Shown in pieces: positions 56,717-64,000 of a stretch of 64,000 nucleotides of DNA. Each line of letters starts with the position of its first letter. Within the stretch, counting starts at the first letter, position 1. The stretch comes from Silurus meridionalis (lineage: Eukaryota; Chordata; Actinopteri; Siluriformes; Siluridae). The DNA lies in assembly GCF_014805685.1 (NCBI RefSeq), contig NC_060885.1, positions 9,112,632 to 9,176,631 of the forward strand. Direction: 5' to 3'. The notes under the pieces are model-generated. The model was not told where the DNA came from. It did not search any database and saw only the letters and a program-made list of their open reading frames with translations. The position numbers and the translations under genes were made by a program.

Positions 56717-58087
56717 ATGAGGAAAATCAGAGAGAGAAGGTTGGATGATGTGGAGTTGGTGAAGCAGGATGTAGATAGGATTAGTAAGGAGGAAGTGAGA
56801 GCAGCGATTAAGAGGATGAAGAGTGGAAAGTCGGTTGGACCAGATGACATACTGGTAGAAGCATGGAGATGTTTAGAAGAGGTGGCAGTGGCGTTTTAAA
56901 CCAGATTGTTTAACGAGATTCTAGAAGGTGAGAGGATGCCTGAGGAATGGAGAAGGATTGTGCTGGTACCGATCTTTAAGCATAAGGGAGATGTGCAGAC
57001 CTGCAGTAACTACAGGGGAATTAAGTTGATCAGTCACACCATGAAGTTATGGGAAAGAGTAGTGGAAGCCAGGCTGAGAGAAGAGGTGAACATCTGTGAG
57101 CAACAGTATGGTTTCATGCCGAGGAAGAGCACCACAGGTGCCTTATTTGCTTTGAGAATGTTGATGGAGAAGTATAGAGAAGGACAGAAGGAACTGCATT
57201 GTGTATTTGTGGATTTAGAGAAAGCGTACGACAGAGTGCCAAGAGAGGAGTTGTGGTATTGTATGAGGAAGTCAGGTGTGTCAGAGCAGTATGTGAGGGT
57301 GGTGCAGGACATGTTTGAGGACAGTGTGACAGCAGTGAAATGTGCAGTAGGTACGACAGACTGGTTCAGGGTGAAGGTTGGACTGCATCAAAAATCAGCC
57401 CTGAGCCCTTTCCTGTTTGCAGTGGTGATACACAGGTTGACGGACGAGGTCAGACAGGAGTCTCCCTGGACTATGATATTTGCGGATGATATTGTTATAG
57501 AAGAGGTGGTGAAGGTGGAGGAGTTCAGGTACCTGGGGTCAACACTGCAGAGTAATGGAGAGTGTGTTAGGGAAGTAAAGATAAGAGTGCAGGCAGGGTG
57601 GAGTGGGTGGAGAAGAGTGACAGGAGTGATTTGTGATAGAAGGGTATCTGCAAGAGTGAAAGGGAAAGTTTATAGGACTGTGGTGAGGCCTGCAATGTTG
57701 TATGGATTAGAGACAGTGGCATTGAGTAAAAGACAGGAGGTGGAGCTGGAGGTAAAAGAGCTGAAGATGTTGAGGTGTTCGTTGGGAGTGACCAGGATGG
57801 ACAAGATTAGAAATGAGTTTATTAGAGCCACAGCCCATGTTGGACGTTTTGGTAACAAGGTGAAGGAGGCGAGATTGAGATGGTTTGGACATTTGCAGAG
57901 GAGGGACATGAGTTATATTGGTAGGAGAATGCTGAGGATGAAGCCACCAGGCAGGAGGAAAAGAGGAAGGCCAAAGAGGAGGTTCATGGATGTGGTGAGG
58001 GAAGAAATGCAGGTAGTTGGTGTGAAAGAGGCAGATGTAGAGGACAGGGTGGTATGCCGACGGATGATCCGCTGTGGCGACCCCTAA
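56717..58087 (+). pseudogene. RTE reverse transcriptase, with a stop and an internal deletion
   Basis: One frame covers the whole domain apart from a TAA at 56,897-56,899 (reading VAVAF-stop-TRLFNEIL). After the stop the ATG-led 393-codon part (56,906-58,087) holds CSNYRGIKLISHTMKLWERV, QQYGFMPRKSTTGALFALRM, the first catalytic aspartate in VFVDLEKAYDRVPREEL (residue 103), GLHQKSALSPFLF (normally G-RQG-xLSPxLF, so degenerate) and the catalytic FADD (192-195). It then jumps to EFRYLGSTLQSNG, lacking about 50 residues that copy 1 keeps between FADDIVI and the YLGS block. It ends KRGRPKRRFMDVVREEMQVV and the RMIRCGDP that runs into the 3' end. The three catalytic aspartates survive. Confidence 0.9.
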
Positions 58088-58099
58088 TGGGAGCAGCCG

Positions 58100-58123
58100 A
58101 AAGAAGAAGAAGAAGAAGAAGAA
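58100..58123 (+). repeat. (AAG)n LINE tail
   Basis: Eight AAG units end the RTE element. Confidence 0.9.
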
Positions 58124-58137
58124 GGTGAATGGTGTGT

Positions 58138-58640
58138 ATTCATCCCTGATGAGCAGCCATGGTGACTGTGGCAAGGAAAAACCCCCTTAGATTACATGAG
58201 AAAGAAACCTTGATAGGAACCAGACTGAAAAGGGGAACCGATCCTCATTTGGTTGACATCAAGAGTGTGATTATAGTCTTTAAACAATACAGGACACTGG
58301 AGAGTGAGAACTAACATGAGCACTGGAATGTATGATTATACGTAATGTCGGTTCTACAGTCTTTTACAGTCATTTGTGGTTATAGAACTAGGAGCTACTT
58401 AGCATCTCATAAAATAGCTCAACATTTGCGATCCTCATAAATACAACCGCAACTTCTCCATGCCCGAGCCTTTAAACACTCAAGGAGATCCAGTGTCCCA
58501 TCTCCACATGAAGTGGGATCCAAATGGTGCTGGTACGTCTCTAGATGGTTCAGGATGTTTGCCGGGTTGGCATCTACTTTTTTAAAGGTCCACAATCTTC
58601 ATGAGGTGGGACGTGACTAAGGCTGGTGCAACCTTAGGAT
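58138..58640 (+). mobile_element. Common fish repeat ('aaaaactccctgagat' family), longest copy
   Basis: It reads 'tgatgagcagccatggtgac', 'tgtggcaaggaaaaaccccc', 'aagaaaccttgataggaacc' and 'atcctcatttggttgacatc', then about 380 bases of further family sequence ('cagtgtcccatctccacatg', 'ccacaatcttcatgaggtgg'). Three shorter copies are in this window. The repeat is widespread in teleosts; its class is not known to me. It directly follows the RTE tail. Confidence 0.65.
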
Positions 58641-59171
58641 GCCAAACTACCAGCTGTACTCTAAACCCTGTTATAGACTTTGTGAAATGAAGAACAGCTT
58701 AAATGACATTGCATTTACCCCCCAGGAACACACTTCTGTCTCTCTGCACTAAAAAGTGATGCTCAAGTGAAAAGTGTAGGCTCTTTTTCTTGTTCTTTTT
58801 CTGAATAAAAATAGGAGCTTCGAAATTAGCAAGAGGTAGTTCCAGGAGCATAAAAACAAAAAGCTGCATCATCAATTTTGTTTTGTTTTTCCCCCTTGGG
58901 ACATTAAATAAGGTAGAACTTGATGACCTTAAATGACTAAAGAAAAAAGCTGCCTGAAGCTTTTAACAAACAGTAACAATAGGCTTATTCAGGACACACA
59001 TCTGTTTCGAAACTGTTGTGCACTAGATAAGACTGGGAAAAAGGGTACTGGAAAGGTCCTGAAGTCATAGAAATACACTGTACTGTATATCAGAGCATAA
59101 TGCAGGAACGGGAACTGTAAAGGAACTGTACCTAAGTTATATGTAGAAAAACTGAGGAGGTCAGTGCATGG

Positions 59172-59305
<134 letters not shown>

Positions 59306-59760
59306 ATCTGTCTATCTGTCTATCTGTCTATCTGTCAATACCAGACTTGTATTGATGGTAAACCATCAATACAATAAAAACCACAATATAACATTGTGTG
59401 GCATTACAGAGAGAGAGGCATTTCACATATGGAGGGAAAATACCATTTTACTAAAACAAGCTCCAAACCTCTACACTACAACCACAACTGTGCCACCTAC
59501 ATCACCTGGAGCAGTTCAGAATCAATATTTGTCGAACATGACAATAACATTAAAACATAAATTAAAAAACAACCTACTCTCCAGAGATGAATACTTATAA
59601 TTTGCACCAATCCTCAGAGGCGGTAATCCAGTGGTACCGCTTGTAATCACTGGTCTGGAAGTGTAGAACAATCCCTTTTCTGGGCTGAGAAAGCTAGCTA
59701 ACTTTGGGGTTGGGCGACCTCCTCACGATGTCTAGCTTTTCTTCAAAATGTATTTTTAAG

Positions 59761-60429
59761 TACCGTAATTTCCGGACTATTAATCGCACCCAAATATAAG
59801 CCGCACCCACTGAATTTAACAAAGATTTTTATTTTTAACATAAATATGCCGCACCTGTCTATAAGCCACAGGTGCCTACCCCAAAACTAATGAACTTTAC
59901 ACAGGCTTTAAAGAAAGACAGTGTCTGTTACACGGCTTGTATCTAAACAGTAGCCTACCAAGAAAGTCATTGTTTACTGTCTTCCTCCTTCCTTTCACAA
60001 CAATTTCTCTCGAGAGTTTATATTTTGGCATTGTCGTGCTTTTCTCCCGATGCCGTGCAGCTCAAAACACGTGATGTGCGTTTTTTCATGCCTGGTTGTT
60101 TTCAGCGTGACGAATGATTCACATTTCCTGTAGACAGTCCAAGTGAGCGGCAGGTCAAACGTCAGAGGAATCTTATCCATATTTATGATGTGGTGCGGCC
60201 CGATTCAGTGGGAGCGCATCTGATTTAATATAAAGAGTTTCACTCTTTCACCTGAACCCGTTCAGCAATTTCATTGGTCTAATGTTATGGAGCTCAGATT
60301 TTTGGCTTGAAGCTTGTGAGATCGGGAAAAACCCAGAAAAAATCCATATATTAGCCGCTTCGTTGTTTAAGCCACGGGAAAAAAAAACGTGGAAAAAAAG
60401 TAGCGGCTTATGGTCCGGAAAGTACGGTA
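59761..60429. mobile_element. MITE with TA target duplication (pogo/Tc1-mariner type suspected)
   Basis: The left end TACCGTAATTTCCGGACTAT is mirrored by the right end, whose reverse complement is TACCGTACTTTCCGGACCAT. Inverted repeats extend over about 26 bases (towards ...GCCGC) with a few mismatches. The outer TA on both sides fits a TA target-site duplication, pointing to the Tc1/mariner superfamily. 'ATAAGCCGCACC'-like words recur inside both ends. The 620-base interior has no transposase frame, so it is non-autonomous. It splits a copy of another repeat: the flanks resume the copy A order on each side. Confidence 0.82.
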
Positions 60430-60730
60430 TATATTTTTAAGTATATTAATTTCTCTTCCTCTGTAGGCATAAAAAAGTCACAGATGTATTTATTCTACAC
60501 AAGTGCTTTGCCAATCGAACTTGGCTGTACCAGTTTCCCTCTGTCCAAACAATCAGAGGATGGAAAAATGCTGACGCTATTCTGTGAGGCGAATATGAAA
60601 TCTGATTGGTTAAAGAAACAGAGCTATTTCTTAAGGAGAAAATGGTAAAAACGCCAGCAGAACGGACTTTGCAGGCCCTGGACAGATTAGATTGACATAG
60701 CAGCACATTGAGGCTGAAATCTGATTACAA

Positions 60731-61194
60731 TCTGATTGCTGAAAACTATTATGTTTAACTAATAATAAACATACATTTGCATAAAGCGGCTATATTTGAT
60801 TGGAGTATTAAAAACTAGGAAATGTTAAGGTACAATTAAAACAGATAGAAATGTTTGATTAAGTTGCGATTAATCACAGGTTATCTTATTACAATTATGA
60901 GATTAATCACAATTAAATATTTAAATTAATTGACAGTCCTAATAGATAAATACATAAATACATATAACCTATAATATATATACACCGTAGCCCTATGTTG
61001 TATGTTACTGTATGTACTATGTTGATATTAAGGGGTTCAATATAAAAAAAATCTGGTCATTCATTCCAATTAATTTTATTCGAATAGCACTTTTAACAAT
61101 ATACATTGGCACAAAACAGCATTTCAGTAAAAAATAAATGTAAAATACATATTTTAATTTCATATATTAGTCTGTATACATTTTTCTCCTAAAG
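60731..61194. other. Intergenic stretch, no gene seen
   Basis: AT-rich. No supportable feature. Confidence 0.5.
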
Positions 61195-61297
61195 AGTGAT
61201 CCAGGAAAGAAAGGAAGCAAGGAAAGACTCCCTGAGATGATATGAGAAAAAGAAAATTAAGAGGAACCGGACTCAAAAGGAAACCCATCCTCATTTC
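61195..61297 (+). mobile_element. Common fish repeat fragment
   Basis: 'aagcaaggaaagactccctg', 'agatgatatgag', 'gaggaaccggactcaaaagg' and 'aaacccatcctcattt' match the family at 58,138. Confidence 0.65.
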
Positions 61298-61373
61298 AAA
61301 TCTTTATATGGCCAGTTTCATTAACCTACGGAAGCGCATTGCATTCACAAAAAAAAAAAAAAATCACAGCCAG

Positions 61374-61690
61374 GATCTCATAATTATGAGATACTAAGTC
61401 ATAATTATGAGATCCTTATCTCATAATTATGACTTAGTAAGTCATAATTATGACTTAGTATCTCATAATTATGACTTAGTATCTCATAATTATGAGATAA
61501 GGATCTCATAATTATGAGATAATAAGTCATAATTATGACTTATTATCTCATAATTATGACTTACTAAGTCATAATTATGACTTAGTATCTCATAATTATG
61601 AGATCCTTATCTCATAATTATGACTTAGTATCTCATAATTATGAGATCCTTATCTCATAATTATGACTTAGTATCTCATAATTATGAGAT
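61374..61690. repeat. 15-unit array of the palindrome TCATAATTATGA
   Basis: Fifteen copies of the perfect 12-base palindrome TCATAATTATGA (first at 61,378-61,389, second at 61,399-61,410) recur every 21 or 22 bases, with no mutation in any core. Each core is flanked by one of two arm types: TC...GA, which extends the palindrome to 16 bases (TCTCATAATTATGAGA), or AG...CT (AGTCATAATTATGACT). Six cores are TC/GA, five TC/CT, three AG/CT and one AG/GA. Spacers are 5 or 6 bases (tacta, tagta, tatta, tcctta, taagga). Every core contains TAATTA, the homeodomain core site. The array ends 9 bases before a GC-richer stretch that begins the probable first exon. Function unknown. Confidence 0.95.
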
Positions 61691-61899
61691 AAGTTGGGGC
61701 AGTCTGTGGCAGGGGAGCGTTTTAGCGCATAACACCGGATCTGACGTTTTTGCATTTTTTTGCTCGGAAGTGCCACGGCGATCTAGCAGTATCTCATCTA
61801 TCAAGGACTGTATGGTTTAGCTTAAGGACTGTATTTTAGTATTTTAGTACTGGACATTTCTTCGCTGACCTGCCCCTCCTGCTAATTAATTTAGCTACG
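61691..61899 (+). promoter_or_regulatory. Presumptive promoter and noncoding first exon
   Basis: A stretch of raised GC with CpG sites ('gagcgttttagcgc', 'gctcggaagtgccacggcga') follows the palindrome array and ends in a consensus splice donor, ACG|GTAAGT, at 61,899/61,900. It contains a tiny upstream frame (ATG GTT TAG at 61,812). No TATA box is evident at a clear distance and the start of transcription is not fixed. The exon is inferred from the donor and from the coding exons that follow. Confidence 0.45.
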
Positions 61900-62284
61900 G
61901 TAAGTCTTGCTTCACGTTATAGATACGGTGCATTAACTATTATTATTATTATTATTATTATCGTTAATATTATTAACATCATCATCATCATTATTATTAT
62001 ATTTTAACATTGACAACTAATATATGTTACACATTCTGTCTGTCCACCATATAAAATTCAGTTATTCAATGGTCTGCTGGCTAAAATAATCTGAGCAATA
62101 CAGTGCTCCCGCTGTGCTAATTACTTCAATTAAAAATGTGAAAAGTGGACCTATCAATTTCACTTTTCAATGATTTAAACTTATTGTGCCTTCATCATAA
62201 TAAAAAGAGATATATCACTGTCCTTGCATAATAAAAATAAGGAAATTGTATTATGTATACATTTTATTTATCAGTTTGTGAACA

Positions 62285-62392
62285 AGCCGGGGTCAATAAT
62301 GGAAAGAAAAAACTCCCTGAGATGGCAATAGGAAGAAACCTTGAGAAGAACCAGACTCAACATAGAACCCATCCTCATTTTGCAATAATGGC
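62285..62392 (+). mobile_element. Common fish repeat fragment inside intron 1
   Basis: 'gaaaaaactccctgagatgg', 'aagaaaccttgagaagaacc', 'agactcaacatagaaccc' and 'atcctcatttt' match the family at 58,138 and 61,195. Confidence 0.65.
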
Positions 62393-62486
62393 TAGATATT
62401 GGAGGAATTGATTTTCAGTCATACTATGTGCTTTGAGGCTGAAAGTTCAGTATAACTGGAAAGGTGTTTAAGTTAATGTTATTAGT

Positions 62487-62550
62487 CTTTCGGCTGCTCC
62501 CATCGAGGGGTCGCCACAGCGGGCCATCAATCCCCACAACAACTTGGCAC
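62487..62550 (-). mobile_element. RTE/SINE 3' end fragment inside intron 1
   Basis: The plus strand 'ctttcggctgctcccatcga' with 'ggggtcgccacagcgg' is the reverse complement of the RTE 3' end at 58,066-58,102. 'aacttggcac' may be the remnant of the SINE junction region. Confidence 0.75.
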
Positions 62551-62760
62551 AGTTATTAAATGAAGAATTTATTAAAATTATTTTTATATTTCTGTTTTAA
62601 TATTTCTATGTTGTTTCTAATAATGCTCTCTTTATGAGAAAAAAATTTGACTTATTGAATGTTATGGTAGCTAACAAGTACTTAGTTTGCAAGAGCTGTC
62701 AGAGTAACTGTAGTTGTTATCCTTTTTCCTTTTTTTTAAGTGTGTTCACTGCAACTGGAA

Positions 62761-62883
62761 ATGGAGGAAATGACAGCTCAATCTCCACATCAGCAACGTA
62801 CTAATGAGGATGCTGGTCTGTGGGATTTTCTTCGTAAGAGGGGTGTTCCTGAACAAAATATTGACCAAATGCAACAAGACAGG
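62761..62883 (+). CDS. Coding exon of a fish SAM-like/GGGTR-domain protein (N-terminus)
   Basis: The exon (62,741-62,883) follows a strong acceptor. Its first ATG at 62,761 opens 41 codons ending in LWDFLRKRGVPEQNIDQMQQ, then DR, at a GTAATT donor (62,884), phase 0. The segment LWxFLxxRGVPExxIxxMQQxRID (across the junction) followed by YIPLYGDRI in the next exon has the hydrophobic spacing of a small SAM-like helical domain. In fish databases this kind of N-terminus belongs to a large family of uncharacterised proteins, as far as I recall; that cannot be checked here. The ATG lies 20 bases into the exon with purines at -3 (A) and +4 (G), a good initiation context. A role in protein-protein contact is an inference from the fold. 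Confidence 0.7.
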
Positions 62884-63329
62884 GTAATTTTATGACAATA
62901 ATTATTATCAGAAAGTATTATGTATTAAAACACTAGTAATTATGGTTTTGTATTGTACATACTGTTTACATAATCCACTATGAAGAATCAATCTAAACTA
63001 AACAGCACTGCTTGCCTGTTCTGATATTTAAATACATACATACGGTATGTTTAGCAATAGAGGCACAATACAGTTTAAACAGGGCTGTGCTTAGTTTTAC
63101 AAGTAATTTAACCTTTAACCTTGTTGCTAGAGAATATAAAATATGTTTTACTTTCATGTAAATATGTGATCATCTCATCTTACCTAGGCTTACTTTTTTG
63201 GTAAAGAAGTGAAATGTAACTGTAGAAAAAATACTTTTGCAAAAGCAATTATTAGAAACATTGCCAATTTTACTTTAAAACAAACTGACATTTATTTAAA
63301 GCTAACTTTGCTAAGTTTTCAATTTACAG
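62884..63329 (+). other. Inferred intron 2
   Basis: A GTAATT donor at 62,884 and an acceptor AATTTACAG ending at 63,329 give a 446-base intron that joins DR to IDTSVV in phase. Confidence 0.65.
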
Positions 63330-64000
63330 ATTGATACATCAGTTGTCAGAGAACTAGATGACACCTGCGTTGCACGCTACATACCACTGTATGGAGACAG
63401 GATTGGTACAAGGCGGTACTGTCTGGACAAACAAAAACGAAAAGACGATAGCTGCTCAAAGATGTCCCTTCTTGAAAAACTGCAAAAGAAAATGAGCACA
63501 GCAACAACAAGCCATGAAGAGGAAACTATAGAAAAAAGAAGGCCTAGAAAAAAAAAAAAGCTATAAAACAAATGCTACAAAGTCTTCAAGAAAAATCGAG
63601 TTAGGGTGGCTCCATGAGGGAAAGCAAGTCAGAAAACGCTGTGGCGGAGGAACCAGAATTCTTGATATATCCAAGGATGCAACCAAGAATGACCTTATGT
63701 CTCATGCCAAGGAACTATTTTTTCCACATGGTGAGTCAAAAAAAGGAAAGTGGGAAGAATTCACTCATAGTATTTATGACTTTAAGGAATCAGAACTTGA
63801 AGACAGCATTATGCTTGGTGAGCTGTACACACTGTCAAAATTTGGTATTTTAAGCTTTTATTTACATACGATGTGGCACAAAGACAAATCTGCCACAGAA
63901 GTGGACAATGAGAAGGACAGACATAGTGGCCCTCTAGGAGAGCAGCAGAAGAGAGCACAGAGCATTAATTCTGATCAACACCTGGAAAAGCCACTTTGTG
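63330..64000 (+). CDS. Coding exon continuing the same protein, partial, with a frame break at an A12 run
   Basis: The frame carries on with IDTSVVRELDDTCVARYIPL and YGDRIGTRRYCLDKQKRKDD, a serine/lysine-rich linker and a basic cluster (EKRRPRKKKK), then hits TAA at 63,564-63,566. Directly after the 12-base A run (63,548-63,559) the +1 frame is open to the window end. It gives SSRKIELGWLHEGKQVRKRC, then GGGTRILDISKDATKNDLMS, AKELFFPHGESKKGKWEEF and LYTLSKFGILSFYLHTM. This order (a VGW-H-type strand, GGGTR, LFFP-G-S--G, DF, LYxxxKxxxLxFYL) is the conserved middle domain of the same fish family, so the two parts belong to one protein. Members I recall often end in a HECT-like ubiquitin-ligase domain and are named G2/M-phase-specific E3 ligase-like; whether this one does lies beyond the window. 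A read or assembly error at A12, or a pseudogene, would both explain the break. Confidence 0.65.

Larger units (their letters stand above)
55141..58123 (+). mobile_element. RTE-clade LINE, copy 2, near full length but inactivated
   Basis: The order is complete. A 5' region (55,141-55,266) is shared with the SINEs. An AP endonuclease follows (55,458-56,150), then a linker and coiled, charged region (56,150-56,720), the reverse transcriptase (56,717-58,087), and a short 3' end GATCCGCTGTGGCGACCCCT (58,066-58,085) plus AATGGGAGCAGCCGAAAG followed by an (AAG)n tail (58,100-58,123). A single polyprotein without a separate ORF1 and a short microsatellite tail are RTE traits (the group that includes BovB, Rex3 and Expander). 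At least three frameshifts, one stop and a ~145-base deletion inactivate it. Confidence 0.92.
61900..62740 (+). other. Inferred intron 1
   Basis: It runs from the GTAAGT donor to a pyrimidine-rich acceptor (ttttccttttttttaag, AG at 62,739-62,740). It contains (TAT)n and (ATC)n short repeats (61,938-61,990) and two repeat fragments, at 62,285 and 62,487. Confidence 0.5.

Noticed and set aside
57707..58174. 155-codon minus-strand frame
   Set aside because: Opposite-strand shadow of the RTE reverse transcriptase C-terminus.
61374..61690. CRISPR-like array
   Set aside because: Units are palindromes with 5-6 base spacers, not repeats with unique 30-base spacers, and the genome is eukaryotic.
63377..63571. 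64-codon minus-strand hydrophobic frame
   Set aside because: Opposite-strand shadow of the third coding exon; its hydrophobicity comes from complementing lysine codons.
63731..63736. GTGAGT as a splice donor ending exon 3
   Set aside because: The sequence matches a donor consensus, but the frame remains open and family-like well beyond it (DFKESELEDS, LYTLSKFGILSFYL), so read-through is favoured.

Overview
The window looks like teleost fish nuclear DNA. It is AT-rich and dense in (AC)n, (AT)n and tetranucleotide microsatellites, and it carries the transposon mix typical of bony fish: L2, CR1-group and RTE LINEs, DIRS1-like elements, Tc1 and mariner relics, and tRNA-derived SINEs. The short interspersed repeats resemble ones I know from catfish and other otophysans, but order-level placement is only an inference. 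I see no convincing host protein-coding exon from 1 to about 61,690. That stretch reads as a gene desert or a very large intron filled with decayed mobile elements.

Layout. 1-14,400: mostly unique AT-rich DNA with a Tc1 relic (2.1-2.75 kb, -), a LINE 3' piece (4.7-5.2 kb, -), tRNA-derived SINEs, a solo LTR with a 5-bp target duplication (7104-7462), and a tRNA-Glu SINE with a perfect 16-bp target duplication (11,705-11,951, -). 14,460-16,512: a 5'-truncated L2 LINE. 17.7-22.5 kb: SINE fragments, a terminal-inverted-repeat element and microsatellites. 23,590-26,911: a near-complete CR1-group LINE broken by frameshifts. 28,788-30,477 and 49,960-52,592: two defective DIRS1-like elements, both on the - strand. 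33.5-34.05 and 38.2-38.57 kb: two degenerate minisatellites. 39.6-41.4 kb: a block of simple repeats. 42,647-44,057 and 55,141-58,123: two RTE LINEs with complementary deletions. 54.0-55.0 and 58.9-60.7 kb: two copies of an unclassified long repeat on either side of the second RTE, the second copy interrupted by a MITE.

61,690-64,000 holds the only good candidate for a gene. There is a noncoding first exon with a consensus splice donor, a short coding exon (62,761-62,883), and a third exon (63,330 onward) that runs off the window end. The product resembles a large fish-specific family of uncharacterised proteins with a small N-terminal helical (SAM-like) domain followed by a conserved GGGTR domain. 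Directly upstream is a striking 15-unit array of the palindrome TCATAATTATGA.

The elements form two visible parasite pairs. The RTE LINE and the tRNA-Glu SINE share both the LINE's 5' end and its 3' end. The L2 LINE and a second tRNA-derived SINE share the L2 3' tail. Every autonomous element here is disabled by stops, frameshifts, deletions or loss of catalytic residues.
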